Under the pieces are notes generated by a model, which saw only the letters and a list, made by a program, of their open reading frames with translations, was not told where the DNA came from and made no database searches. A program made the translations under genes and the position numbers. A DNA stretch of 64,000 bases from NCBI GenBank assembly GCA_035048485.1, contig CM068586.1:54055667-54119666 (forward strand), given 5' to 3'. Numbering within the stretch: the first letter of the stretch is position 1; each line of letters starts with the position of its first letter. The stretch comes from Pteria penguin. Lineage: Eukaryota > Mollusca > Bivalvia > Pterioida > Pteriidae. Shown one piece after another: positions 50,401 to 57,724 of this stretch.

Positions 50401-50556
50401 CTAGAGGAAACGGAAACGGGACCAGATGATCTACTGATAGATAAGGAAGAAATCAAGAAGTTCCTGAAAGAGTCGCCTCGGTGGAGAAAGTTTTTGAACA
50501 TCAATGCTGCTGTTGGACTGATCATTACCGCATTTCTGTACGGATTTTTCCGATAA
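32376..50556 (+). CDS. SLC5A-like: Sodium/sugar cotransporter, SLC5 (SGLT) family, complete
   Basis: Couples inward sugar transport to the sodium gradient across the plasma membrane. Fifteen exons: 32376-32462, 32852-32923, 34050-34154, 34375-34434, 36373-36477, 37527-37632, 38577-38657, 41424-41629, 43208-43343, 43816-43923, 46428-46578, 47765-47933, 48888-49103, 49334-49514, 50300-50556. All introns are GT-AG and all phases agree: 2,040 nt, 679 residues, the usual SGLT size with about 14 membrane segments. Residues matching human SGLT1's sugar site are kept (N62, H67, E86, Y269, W270, K300, Q436), as are sodium-site residues S371, S372, T374, S375 and D188. A368 replaces SGLT1 S389, as in the bacterial vSGLT. 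T374 and D188 suggest two sodium ions per sugar (inference). N231 lies in an N-S-T site in the large external loop. The [11 protein letters not shown] stretch looks closest to SLC5A9/SLC5A10/SLC5A11; substrate not decided. A second ATG (32379) follows the first directly. Confidence 0.97.
32852..32923 (+). CDS. SLC5A-like: SLC5 exon 2
   Basis: Residues 30-53, [20 protein letters not shown] then TWFP: the RQKRG..SYFLAGR family motif. Phase 0 on both sides. Confidence 0.95.
33270..33810. repeat. 60-bp minisatellite in SLC5 intron 2
   Basis: About nine units of 60 bp with 'GGTGGAGGATAACACCACAC', 'CATGATGATTTCACCTATAG' and 'GGTGGCTTCTAGTGTTT'. As 60 is a multiple of 3, the - strand stays open for about 200 codons (a 20-residue proline-rich repeat). 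It has no start context or domain and is intronic, so it is not called as a gene. The last unit runs into 'GGTTGGCAGCCAGC...TTGGTGG' (33800-33830), part of a dispersed repeat from which the array probably grew. A reverse single copy lies at about 43015-43085. Confidence 0.92.
34050..34154 (+). CDS. SLC5A-like: SLC5 exon 3 (sugar-binding TM)
   Basis: Residues 54-88, including [20 protein letters not shown] and ISYEW. N62, H67 and E86 correspond to sugar-coordinating residues N78, H83 and E102 of human SGLT1 with identical spacing. Confidence 0.97.
34375..34434 (+). CDS. SLC5A-like: SLC5 exon 4
   Basis: Residues 89-108, hydrophobic segment [18 protein letters not shown]. Donor gtaagt, phase 0. 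Confidence 0.95.
34683..35093. mobile_element. MITE family 1, copy 2, interrupted by a SINE
   Basis: Ends GGTTCGGCGCC and GGCGCCGGACC, flanked by CAG on both sides (34680-34682, 35094-35096). A family A SINE (34708-34880) is inserted in its left part. Lies in SLC5 intron 4. Confidence 0.88.
34708..34880 (-). mobile_element. SINE family A inserted in a MITE
   Basis: Reverse orientation: (GGTT)n tail at the left, 'TGTTTTACGTCGCTTTCAAC', B-box complement 'GGGAATCGAACCTGG' and tRNA-like head at the right. Flanked by 12-base direct repeats TTAAGTCTTAAG (34696-34707) and TTAATTCTTAAG (34881-34892), a target-site duplication with one mismatch. Confidence 0.9.
35375..35424. repeat. (GA)n microsatellite
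   Basis: About 25 AG dinucleotides in SLC5 intron 4. Confidence 0.97.
35764..36032 (+). mobile_element. SINE family B in SLC5 intron 4
   Basis: Head 'GCGGGTGTGACCTAGTGGAT', 'CTGTCTTTCGGATGAGACAG', 'CCCGTGTCACGGTAGGCATG', 'CTCACTGCTTCGGGTGGGTC', 'CGTGGAGTGACGTAAAACTA' and a short AATC tail. Confidence 0.92.
36373..36477 (+). CDS. SLC5A-like: SLC5 exon 5
   Basis: Residues 109-143: [20 protein letters not shown], then a hydrophobic segment ending in VTKLA. RRFGG is a family hallmark. Phase 0 on both sides. Confidence 0.96.
37263..37460. mobile_element. hAT-like MITE in SLC5 intron 5
   Basis: Starts TTGGCGGATTTAGAG and ends AATTTCTAGATCCGCCTA; the interior contains 'TGCAACACTCCG' and 'TTTCCGGACCGAATAATGCA' in inverse arrangement. 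Confidence 0.7.
37527..37632 (+). CDS. SLC5A-like: SLC5 exon 6
   Basis: Residues 144-178: [17 protein letters not shown], then a hydrophobic run to AIYTVLG. Donor gtaagt, phase 1. Confidence 0.96.
37697..37847. mobile_element. hAT-like MITE in SLC5 intron 6
   Basis: CAGTGGCGGATCCAGGATTT at the left and ATATCTGCCACTG at the right, only 70 bases after exon 6. Confidence 0.75.
38130..38510. repeat. Dispersed repeat R3, copy 1 (SLC5 intron 6)
   Basis: Blocks 'CGCTCAGATGATCCAGACAA', 'CCTCGGGATTTATCCTCAG', 'ATAATACATTCGGAATGT', 'CGGACC/CGACCTCTTC' and 'AGCGGACGCG' recur in the same order at 40340-40900 and 62850-63740. Non-coding. Confidence 0.85.
38577..38657 (+). CDS. SLC5A-like: SLC5 exon 7
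   Basis: Residues 179-205: [18 protein letters not shown] then GSFALVGI. D188 of TDTLQT matches the Asp linked to the second sodium site (D204 in SGLT1). Phase 1 on both sides. Confidence 0.96.
38720..39260 (-). repeat. Dispersed repeat family D, copy 3, interrupted by MITE 1
   Basis: Reverse-oriented D repeat: 'GGAGCTCGTAGAAAAGCTAC' near 38731, 'CACTTTCTACAGAGTGTTAG', 'CACGGCGGGTGTGACTAGC' and 'TGACACCAGTTACTTTCGTA'. A 220-bp MITE sits at 38945-39164 within it. Confidence 0.82.
38945..39164. mobile_element. MITE family 1, copy 3
   Basis: Ends GGTCCAGCGCC and GGCGCCGGACC. Right flank CTG; left flank CGA, taken as a decayed copy of the duplication. Inserted in repeat D. Confidence 0.88.
40340..40900. 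repeat. Dispersed repeat R3, copy 2, with inserted MITE
   Basis: R3 sequence is interrupted at about 40430-40617 by an element ending in GCGGATAC and GGATCCGC, rich in oligo(C). CATGAG and GCATGAA at the edges may be a decayed target duplication. Lies in SLC5 intron 7. Confidence 0.75.
41424..41629 (+). CDS. SLC5A-like: SLC5 exon 8 (external loop and LWYW motif)
   Basis: Residues 206-274: [30 protein letters not shown] with predicted N-glycosylation at N231, [17 protein letters not shown], and [10 protein letters not shown]269 and W270 match sugar-pocket residues Y290 and W291 of SGLT1. Donor gtatat is weak but the junction Q|V is conserved. Confidence 0.96.
42606..42880 (+). mobile_element. 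SINE family B in SLC5 intron 8
   Basis: Head GTCGGCCTGTCTACGTGAG, B box GAGTTCGACTCC, 'TAGGATTAGACAG', 'CCCGTGTCATGGTAGGCGAC', 'GTCACCATATATGTGAAATA' and an AATC tail. Lacks part of the TGCTTCGGGTGGGT segment. Confidence 0.85.
43208..43343 (+). CDS. SLC5A-like: SLC5 exon 9
   Basis: Residues 275-319: [18 protein letters not shown], then [14 protein letters not shown] and [12 protein letters not shown]300 corresponds to sugar-site K321 of SGLT1. Phase 1 at the donor. Confidence 0.97.
43356..43510. mobile_element. hAT-like MITE right after exon 9
   Basis: Starts AGGCGGATCTAGAAATTTTT 8 bases after the start of the intron region and ends CCCCTCTAAATCCGTT. Internal inverse segments 'GGGGGATTGCAGT' and 'GGGGGATTGCAATTCCCC'. 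Confidence 0.65.
43816..43923 (+). CDS. SLC5A-like: SLC5 exon 10 (founder of a splice-donor minisatellite)
   Basis: Residues 320-355: [35 protein letters not shown]. The four-cysteine loop is a conserved SGLT feature. Donor ATATG|gtgagt at 43924, phase 1. The last 13 exon bases and the first bases of the intron are the repeat unit of the array that follows. Confidence 0.96.
43911..45350 (+). repeat. Splice-donor minisatellite, ~41 units of 31-36 bp
   Basis: Unit approximately ACTCCTCCCATATGGTGAGT plus AGAATGAATGAATAG. The first unit is the real exon 10/intron 10 junction. I count 41 units, 40 with an intact GTGAGT and one GTGAAT (near 44828). The - strand shows long open frames ([10 protein letters not shown]...) only because of unit length. 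Reading on from exon 10 gives GGT GAG TAG, an immediate stop. Confidence 0.96.
45780..46315 (+). repeat. ~57-bp tandem of a repeat D segment, split by a MITE
   Basis: Five to six units with 'GTGAGACCAGCTGTCCGGGA', 'GGAGTAAGCGTCTCCTG' and 'GGCTAGCCACACCTGCCAT'. MITE copy 4 interrupts one unit. Lies in SLC5 intron 10. Confidence 0.9.
45902..46120. mobile_element. MITE family 1, copy 4
   Basis: 219 bp, the same length as copy 1. Flanked by CAG (45899-45901 and 46121-46123). Neighbouring undisturbed tandem units show the empty site GACCAGGTGTCCG/GACCAGCTGTCC, which supports a 3-bp duplication. Confidence 0.92.
46428..46578 (+). CDS. SLC5A-like: SLC5 exon 11 (sodium-site helix)
   Basis: Residues 356-405: [51 protein letters not shown]371, S372, T374 and S375 match sodium-site residues of SGLT1; A368 stands for its S389. 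Donor gtatgt, phase 2. Confidence 0.97.
47765..47933 (+). CDS. SLC5A-like: SLC5 exon 12
   Basis: Residues 406-462: [18 protein letters not shown], then [19 protein letters not shown], then [12 protein letters not shown]436 in NYIQ matches sugar-site Q457. Donor gtatgt, phase 0. Confidence 0.97.
48498..48752 (+). mobile_element. SINE family B in SLC5 intron 12
   Basis: tRNA-like head with B box GGATTCGAATCTC, 'CAGTCTTCCAGACGGGAGAT', 'TCGCTACTTCAGGTAGGTCC' and 'CCCGTGACGTAAAGCAAG'. More diverged than the intron 4 copy. Confidence 0.75.
48888..49103 (+). CDS. SLC5A-like: SLC5 exon 13
   Basis: Residues 463-534: [20 protein letters not shown], a loop with [27 protein letters not shown] and [12 protein letters not shown]. 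Two membrane segments. Phase 0 on both sides. Confidence 0.97.
49334..49514 (+). CDS. SLC5A-like: SLC5 exon 14 (cytoplasmic loop)
   Basis: Residues 535-594: IEGLTWWTR (family motif), then a hydrophilic, acidic stretch with [10 protein letters not shown]. Long variable loop before the last membrane segment, as in SGLTs. Donor gtaaaa, phase 1. Confidence 0.93.
49860..50155. repeat. Dispersed repeat in SLC5 intron 14
   Basis: Ends in inverse motifs: 'ACAGAGCTCGCCGATGG' near 49888 and 'CGTCCCGGCGAGCT' near 50133. Internal 'TCAAGGTCAGGGTCACAAGG' and 'CCGACGCCGACGACAACGC' are typical of abundant molluscan non-autonomous elements (general knowledge). Confidence 0.6.
50300..50556 (+). CDS. SLC5A-like: SLC5 exon 15 (last TM and stop)
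   Basis: Residues 595-679: [18 protein letters not shown], then [34 protein letters not shown] and the final membrane segment [18 protein letters not shown]. Acceptor ttttatag. TAA at 50554-50556. Confidence 0.96.
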
Positions 50557-50694
50557 TTGTCCCAATTATACTTTCATTTAAGTCTTCCATTTTTTTATTT
50601 TCGATATTCATGTACCTTTCTTTTCTTCTTTTTTAAAACATATGATATGAATTAAAATGTTTAAGAACATATGTTGTTTTTTCTGTACAGATAC

Positions 50695-50700
50695 AATAAA
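50695..50700 (+). terminator. SLC5A-like: Likely polyadenylation signal of the SLC5 gene
   Basis: AATAAA about 140 bases after the stop codon. Confidence 0.55.
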
Positions 50701-50849
50701 ATCAAGTCTGAATCCCTTATCAGTTGGAAAGTATGATCGTTATATCAATATATATATTTTTTTGTTTGATTGCTTTACTTCATCCCAAGATTACGGTTGT
50801 TGTATTGTGTACTACTTGGTGTATGACCTCAAATTTTCGTCCACTTAAT

Positions 50850-51060
50850 TGCTCACACCACCACCGATCACCCAAAACAGTAAGGGATCGATTTTTTCAT
50901 TGATAACATCTCCTGTGACTAGGTCTTGATTTATATCGTCTCATCTGAAAGGACGGACAGGAAGGCAGAATTGGTCAAATCCTACCCAACCAACAGGATC
51001 GATCCTTGGTCGTTAGACAAAAGGTTCAGTACAATAGCATTAGACCGGCCTGTTCCCATG
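50850..51060 (-). mobile_element. SINE family B, degenerate reverse copy
   Basis: 'CAGTAAGGGATCG' near 50878, 'TCTCATCTGAAAGGA' near 50939 and the tRNA-like head near 51050, in the reverse order expected for the family. Confidence 0.6.
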
Positions 51061-51399
51061 CCTTTTAATGCAGCTTTCTTATGTATGAAATACTGACGAT
51101 GAAAGCGTTATATCCAAGATATACATTTGGGTAAAAAGACAGGTTTAATATAGGTTGTCTTGATGAGAAACGATTGCTAAATACAGGTGACCGTTATACA
51201 CAATCTCATGATTTATGTGTGAGCATTAGTCACCTATAAGGTTTAAAAACGCCACGAAGAGTGTTCGAATCAGACATTTTTTAAATTCAGAATTCTTTAT
51301 ACAAATCATAAAACCAGATCTGACAAATCATTTCTGCAAACAATAGGTGTGAAAAGTTTGCAGATAGTTTACTCATTTTGGGCACCTGTTTTCTATTTA

Positions 51400-51895
51400 G
51401 ATTCTGGACTGCCCTGAACTTACTACTTACTAAGTAGTGTTAGACAACAGACTGGAAATACTTGGTAAGTTAATCTCGGTATTTGAATGCATTCTATGAT
51501 ACTTTTGTCATACTTACGATTCTGGACTGCCCTGGTCTTACTACTCACTTAGTAGTTCCAGTCTGTGGTCAGTAAGTCATTCCTGCTAATTGAATGCATT
51601 GATTTCTATAATACTTTTGTCTTAATTACAGTGGTGAATCTAGGATTTCCCAAAATGCGGTGGGGGGGGGGGGGGGGTTGTTATGTGGATGTCGAGTATT
51701 AGCCAAAATAATCACAAATTTTAGGTACAAAATATGAAGTTTACTCATACTTGTGGCGAGAAAAGGGGCCTGTCTCTCCCCCCCCCCTCCCACCTCTTAA
51801 TCCGCCACTGACTTGATTGCCCTAGCTTTACTGCTCAGTAAGTAGTTCCAATCTATTGTCAGTAAAAGTTATTCCTGTAATACGAATGCATGTTA
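51400..51895 (+). repeat. ~125-bp tandem (3 units), third split by a MITE
   Basis: Units share 'TCTGGACTGCCCTG', 'TTACTACT..CT(A/T)AGTAGT', 'CAGTCTG', 'GAATGCAT' and 'ATACTTTTGTC'. A hAT-like MITE (51629-51811; CAGTGGTGAATCTAGG...AATCCGCCACTG) interrupts the third. Intergenic. Confidence 0.8.
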
Positions 51896-53450
51896 TGTTT
51901 GGTCCTGCTTCCTTACTTCGCTGATGATCTGAAAAGGCGGGCCGGGTGGGGTGTATGTGTGTGTGTATGGGGGGGGGGGGTTGTTAGTATTAGTACAGTA
52001 GTGTTTCGTCGCTTTACATGTACTAGTTATACTTATATCGTATATACATTTCATACTCAAATTATTATCCATGAACAAAAATCTCGCACGTTTAATGACC
52101 ATTTATGATGTCGTTCCGTGTATCTTTTTTTTTTAACCCTGCCTGAATATGTGACACTCGCCAACGATCTCGATGCGGTCTTTCAGAACCACCATAAAGG
52201 ACATAATATTTTATTTTTCTCTGAGCGATTACATTACTACAATGTCGTCACAGAAAACATTTAAACAAACCTCGCCTCAACACTAAAACTGCATCAGCTG
52301 TATAACTTGCTTAAATTATCTCAGGCAATTAGATTCTCTTTTCCATTTCTGATTCGCTATTAGATTTTTTTTCTCTTTTTCAAAAGTACTCATTAAAATT
52401 TTTTACTGCAGTTGTTTCCAGCGGCATGTAATTTTGTTTCCGACTAACAAGTTATAAATCAGTACGAAATGTAAGATTTTGGGAGATACTGCTTTATTTT
52501 GATTATTGTGATTTTATTATATGATGTACTTAATCAAAATAAAGGGGCCATATTAATCAACATTTTCTATCAACGTAGATTATTTACATTTTGTCAATAA
52601 ACTTTTTGCCAATTTTACATGATGTAAGGGGCAATATCGGACAAATGCAAAAATCATCGCTTAGATTTGCGTCAAATTATTGTGACGTCACATAGTGAAA
52701 ATTCAGGAAAAAAGTGGTTTGTCCGGTATAAGACCCCTTACATCATTTAAAATTGGAAAAAGGTCTATTCATATTAATGAACTTGTTTTTCGAAAAAATA
52801 TAAATTTTGATAGATTGCATTATAATGTTACATATTCTCAATTCCGTTTCTGCATCACATTGAAATTCTATTCTATAAAGAAGAGTATTGTATTCTTTAT
52901 ATATTATATGTATATGATAAAATGACTATTGTTACACACATACATGATCACTTAGAATTGAGCGGTAAACATTGAAGTTTTCGTCTACAAAGTGAAAACG
53001 TAATAAAATTTACATAGACATATATACAATCATATGTACAAATTACAATAATGATATAACATATGTTAAAATTACAATGAAAATCAGTAGTATATGATGC
53101 TGGATTATTCGTTATTTGGATATAATATACAACACTATCAATTCGTGTTCGGGGATTTAGTTCTACAATCATAATATGTCTTATTTCACCTAAGTAAAAA
53201 AATCGTCCGGTATCCACTGCGCAGTTTTTATGGATATGATACCTTCCACAGCAGTGGTGATAATTAAAATTATGCAAAACATTCGCTATAAATGTATGAA
53301 TATACTAAAAATAAATGTGTAATTACAGATGTAAGAATAGCCTTGATTATAAAATCCACCCCTTCCTTCTCATAACACTGTCATACATATATCTTTCCAC
53401 AAAATAACATTATTTAAATTCCCGTTGGAACCTGTATGCAAATAAACGTG
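51896..53450. other. Intergenic between convergent genes
   Basis: AT-rich, without a recognised exon. An oligo(G) run lies at 51969-51980 and a palindromic element at 52610-52757. Part could be 3' UTR of the - strand gene. Confidence 0.55.
52610..52757. mobile_element. Palindromic MITE (~148 bp)
   Basis: Left CCAATTTTACATGATGTAAG and right CTTACATCATTTAAAATTGG are inverse complements with few changes. Further in, 'ATCGGACAAAT' pairs with 'GTTTGTCCGGT'. Confidence 0.8.
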
Positions 53451-53458
53451 AGACGATA

Positions 53459-53463
53459 ATGGG

Positions 53464-53496
<33 letters not shown>

Positions 53497-53505
53497 CAAC
53501 GATGG

Positions 53506-53538
<33 letters not shown>

Positions 53539-53576
53539 CAACGATGATGATGATGACATCGACGACCACGATGATA

Positions 53577-53608
<32 letters not shown>

Positions 53609-53690
53609 CATGATGATGATGATGATCATGATCATGATCATGATGATGATAACAAGGACGACGACAATTGTGATGATAATGATGTAATGA
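53459..53690. repeat. (GAT)n microsatellite
   Basis: Impure GAT/GAC tract; the poly-Asp, poly-Met, poly-His and poly-Ile open frames across it are artefacts of the repeat. It lies just downstream of the stop of the - strand gene and may be in its 3' UTR. Confidence 0.95.
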
Positions 53691-53771
53691 TATACATTTG
53701 ATCACGTCACTAACGGTGCTCCATTTGATGACGCAGAGGTGCATCTTTTGATTGACTGTTATAATACATAA

Positions 53772-54063
53772 CTATGTACTCTGGACGCACATGGCGTCAC
53801 CGACAGTCTCGTAGTCTATCACAAAACGCGAAATATTCTTCAAATGTTCTGCGTCGCGCACTATGAAGTCATATCCGGGACTGGACATATTAGAATTGAC
53901 TGTCCTGTCGATTGTCGCCTCTTTTGTTTTCTCCGGGTTACTTCCACTTTCGTTTTGAATATTCTTCTGTCTGACATCAAGATTTTGAGGTGTGCGATTT
54001 GATTTCAGGGACACTCCCGTGGCGTCATTAGCTATTGGGATGTACGTTGAGTTCGAAATAGAT
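53772..54063 (-). CDS. Terminal exon: cytoplasmic tail
   Basis: Acceptor (on -) ttttccag. One base completes the previous codon, then SISNSTYIPIANDATGVSLK..., ending VIDYETVGDAMCVQST and a stop. Polar, with Ser/Thr/Asn; two tyrosines in acidic or hydrophobic settings could be phosphorylation sites (inference). Confidence 0.65.
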
Positions 54064-54167
54064 CTGGAAAATTATCTTATACAAATTAGAATCTGTCATA
54101 AGGTTGCATGTAAGCTTACTTTTATTATTGTAATACTTATATAATAATAATGATGATAATAATAATA

Positions 54168-54258
<91 letters not shown>

Positions 54259-55344
54259 TGAATAAATAAATATATAAATATATAAATAAATAAATAAATA
54301 AAAGAGAAAGAAAAAAATGAAAAATAAGTAAAAGAAAATTTAAAAAAAAATTAATAGATAAATAAAGATATAAAGATAGATAAATAAATTATTAAAATAA
54401 AATGATTATTTTTCGAGTTAATAGCACAAACGAGTTTATTCAAGTTACAAGAAGTTTCGATGTCAAATATTTTTATCGCTATCTTATTGAAAACATAAAG
54501 TTTCATAAAGATATATTTCAGACGCCGTGGATGTGACTGCCCAGCAGGGGATGCTTTCTTTTCCAAAGAAACCAATCCCCACCCAAGTTTCCCCAGAGGT
54601 CCGTAACGGTTTACCCTTTGGTATTATTAGTCAGGTGTGGCCCAGAGGGTGAGGTACTCGGCTTCTGACCAAAAGGTCCCAGGTTTGATTCCCGTTCTTG
54701 GTTCACCGGTGTTCTGTCTTTCGGATGAGACAGTAAAAACCGAGGTTCCGTGTTACAGTAGGCGTGGTACGTAAAAGATCCCTCACTGCTTCGTGTGGAA
54801 TTGTTGCAATGCAGATGCCGTCACCATATACGTGAAATATTCGTGGAGTGACGTAAAACAATAATCAATCAATCAATTGATTTGGTATTCCCATTTCAGA
54901 ACTATTTATTTGGGATAGAAGGAAGTGCTACATGTATATCCAAATGAATATGACAAAGAGAACGTGTATGTTTGTTATAAAATTGAAATTGAGAAGTAAG
55001 GCATAACATTATGTTATCACGATTCCATATTCTGTATTAGATATCCTGGAATAAATACCAAATTTTCAATCAATAAAGCTTTTATGTGGTGACAGCTTAT
55101 TTTAAAAGTGAAGATTAAATTATGATAAAAACTAGAATATCGATAAAACTGATGTGTGCTCCCCGAACTGAATCAAACCAATGACAAGTTTGTTTGTAGA
55201 ATTATAATGACATATCGGTAAAATTCTGAAATAAAGGTCTCTACTCATCTAGATCTACATCTACATAATACGTAGATCCCGACAACTTGATGACTATTCA
55301 ACGGCATGAACAGATAATTATTTACAAAATTGAACTTTAAAGCC

Positions 55345-55382
<38 letters not shown>

Positions 55383-55425
55383 TAACAACAACAACAAAAA
55401 CAACAACAACAACAACAACAACAAC

Positions 55426-55469
<44 letters not shown>

Positions 55470-55470
55470 T

Positions 55471-55541
<71 letters not shown>

Positions 55542-55584
55542 TAACAACAACAACAACAAAAACAACAACAACAACAACAACAAC

Positions 55585-55638
<54 letters not shown>

Positions 55639-57719
55639 TATAATGAAAAAATAAGAACACAAAATAAGATAAAATAAAAATCTGGGCCAGGTTTTTGAAT
55701 TGTTCAAGAAAATGTGCAGTAACCATATGCATAGACTTTGGTATAGATTTCCAAAGAGTAACTTTATAATGGAAGAATCTGTATTTAAACTAGTCTGCCC
55801 TGGTGCTGGAAGTCTGTTACTGCAGAGTGTTTGTGCTGCGAGTTCAAACGTCAAGGTGATACAGGAGATATGTGGCAGGGTTGTTTGATTGAGTACTGTG
55901 TGAAATATGACGAAATTCTGATTAACGGTTTATGACATATGCTAGATTAAAGGCCTTTCCCAATATTGTATCGATATTTCCTGCTGCGTGACCTCGGCGC
56001 GATAGACTTTGATACAATAAATAGTATAAAACCCGAATCAAACCATTTTTCAGAGATTTTGAACGTTTTGATAAAGAGAGTAGGAATTCGCTGTAAAAAA
56101 ATTCAAACGTTAATCATGACCAACGGAGAAAACTGAATTTAGAGCAGTGATTAAATATCTGTGTAAAAGGGGATGACGCCAAGGAAAATTCATGAGGATT
56201 TCATAATTCGAATGTTTACTCAGATTGAAACTTGGGTTCACCATTTTGATCCTGAATCTTAAAAAGATTCACACTAAATCACCCACCCCTTCCGTCTCTA
56301 TCGCAATTCAATGGCGTTTTGATGCGGAAGCCACGGCGTTCTCAGAGACTGCACTACTTCTTTACCGTCGTTCTACTACGACCAAAGCTCTTCCACTGCG
56401 CTTGTACAGCGTCTATCGGCATCGAATCTTCTTAGTATATACCGTAGGAACATTATTCACAAGAACATTAAATCATCATGAACGAATCAGAGCAGCAAGC
56501 AGGACTACTGTTTGTCTACATGTGGGCCTAGGATGATGCAGATGCTCGAACAAGAAGCTTTTGTTTAATTCTATTTGTTGCAATTCTGTCTTGTCGGTTT
56601 GTGGCGTTTCTGTTTGTTTATGCTCCTGGAGCATAGTTTGAGGGCCGTAAATGCGCCGCATAGTCGCAGGGCGCGCGCCGTGGTAACTTGATGAACGCAG
56701 GGACAGCGCCGTAAGATCGCATACAATAACATCCACAACTCCGATCCGAAGGATCGCGGTACGAATGCCGCTGGAACTCCGTAAAAACTCCCATTTTTAC
56801 CTTCCGATCTCATGACGCTCTAAGAAATTTACAACGCTATGCAAGCGCCATGAGAGTGCGGTTCTAGTGTGACAGGGCCTTGAAACAAGAAAGAAACATT
56901 CTATTTTGAAGGGATTCAGAAATTGGAACACAGATGGAGAAAGTACATTAAGATGTAGGGAGATCATATTGAAAAATAATGACAATTGTTCCAATCCTGG
57001 GTATTCCTAAGTACATAAGGTCAAAAACTTTTTGATCATACCTTGTTCTTTCTCTTTCGGCTTAGAATTTCTTGTTTGCCATTATGACAATAAAAGGACA
57101 AAAAATCTTTAAAACTGAAAGTAAAAGTGAAAATAAAAGTAAAAGTAAAAATAATTCTTTAACGAAATTAGATACTTACTCGATCTTTCTATCCACCATA
57201 AACCTGTTGCGCTTCCGCAGTCGACTTATTCTGAATCTGAGAAGACATATTATGAAGAGTACAATGACAGGAAAGCCAAAAACCACTGCAGCTGTAATAG
57301 TGACTTTCGTTGTGTCTGTAGCACTCTCTGCGTCTGAAACCATTAGCGAGTTTTGTATTTCTATACATGTATACACAAATTTATTCCTTATCATATATAG
57401 GATGTATAATATAGATAAGCTGTACTAATGTTAGGCTTGGTGTAGTGGTTAAGCGCTTGACTTGCGGCGCCAACTATCCGGGTTCGATTCCCGGGTTGCG
57501 GCACTATGCTTAAGAGGTTGGTTACCTCCTGCTTCCATGTCGCGATATAACTGAAGAATTGTTGAAAGCGACGTAAAACACCAATCAACCAACCAACCAA
57601 CAGTTTGTTGATAGTATACACAACACATACACGCATTTCGTTTGTTTAGAAATGACTGAAAAGTTTACCCTCTGTGAAAAAGATATTTCTCTCCTCTTCC
57701 GCAGTTGCTAGTTTCTGAA
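53772..57719 (-). CDS. 3' end of a single-pass membrane protein (partial)
   Basis: Three exons can be joined on the - strand: 57719-57669 (tentative), 57333-57180 and 54063-53772. Phases agree (1, then 2, with GA|A making Glu at the last junction). The product is the end of a type I membrane protein: a short external stalk, one hydrophobic helix (ITAAVVFGFPVIVLFIICLL), a basic stop-transfer stretch (RFRISRLRKRNRF) and a cytoplasmic tail of about 110 residues with tyrosines in PGYDFI and DYETV. The ectodomain exons were not found in 57.7-64 kb and may lie outside the window. The family is not recognised. It converges with the SLC5 gene. Confidence 0.65.
54130..54345. repeat. (AAT)n and AAAT-rich tract
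   Basis: About 120 bases of AAT trinucleotide with single interruptions, then ATAA-type repeats. Confidence 0.95.
54630..54880 (+). mobile_element. SINE family B copy
   Basis: 'GTGTGGCCCAGAGGGTGAGG' head, 'CTGTCTTTCGGATGAGACAG', 'CCTCACTGCTTCGTGTGG', 'CGTGGAGTGACGTAAAACAA' and an (AATC)n tail. Confidence 0.92.
55345..55640. repeat. (AAT)n/(AAC)n mosaic
   Basis: Four AAT blocks alternate with three AAC blocks. Each AAC block opens with AACAATAACAAC, and two include the interruption AAAAAC. Open frames (poly-Asn on +, poly-Leu/Ile on -) are artefacts. Confidence 0.97.
57180..57333 (-). CDS. Transmembrane exon
   Basis: Acceptor (on -) ggtttcag, donor GA|gtaagt. Encodes AESATDTTKVT, a helix of about 20 hydrophobic residues and RISRLRKRNRFMVDRKI. 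Phase 1 in, phase 2 out. Confidence 0.7.
57432..57602 (+). mobile_element. SINE family A, complete copy
   Basis: tRNA-like head 'GGCTTGGTGTAGTGGTTAAG' (A box region), B box GGGTTCGATTCCC, 'GAGGTTGGTTACCTCCTGCT', 'TCGCGATATAACTGAAGAAT', 'GAAAGCGACGTAAAACACCA' and a (AACC)n tail. About 170 bp. Confidence 0.93.
57669..57719 (-). CDS. Tentative stalk exon
   Basis: 51 bases between (on -) attacag and gtaaac, symmetric phase 1, encoding QKLATAEEERNIFFTE and joining in frame to the transmembrane exon as ...TED|AESA. Support comes only from splice sites and phase. Confidence 0.4.
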
Positions 57720-57724
57720 CTGTA

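Larger units (their letters stand above)
54064..57179 (-). other. Intron of the - strand gene
   Basis: Contains (AAT)n, the (AAT)/(AAC) mosaic, a SINE B copy and a GC-richer stretch (56630-56880) with 'GTGTGACAGGGCC' that may be the end of a DNA transposon. Additional small exons cannot be excluded. Confidence 0.5.

Noticed and set aside
53414..53744. Poly-Asp, poly-Met, poly-His and poly-Ile open frames
   Set aside because: All are frames of one (GAT)n microsatellite.
55245..55854. Poly-Leu, poly-Ile, poly-Tyr/Cys and poly-Asn open frames up to 178 codons
   Set aside because: Frames of the (AAT)/(AAC) tract on both strands.
56225..56736. Overlapping open frames on both strands in a GC-richer patch
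   Set aside because: No domain recognised; the right edge (GTGTGACAGGGCC) suggests a DNA-transposon end, but no matching left end was found, so no gene or element is called with confidence.
57432..57510. Possible tRNA gene
   Set aside because: The head has A and B boxes, but it is followed by a SINE body and AACC tail and recurs elsewhere, so it is a tRNA-derived SINE.
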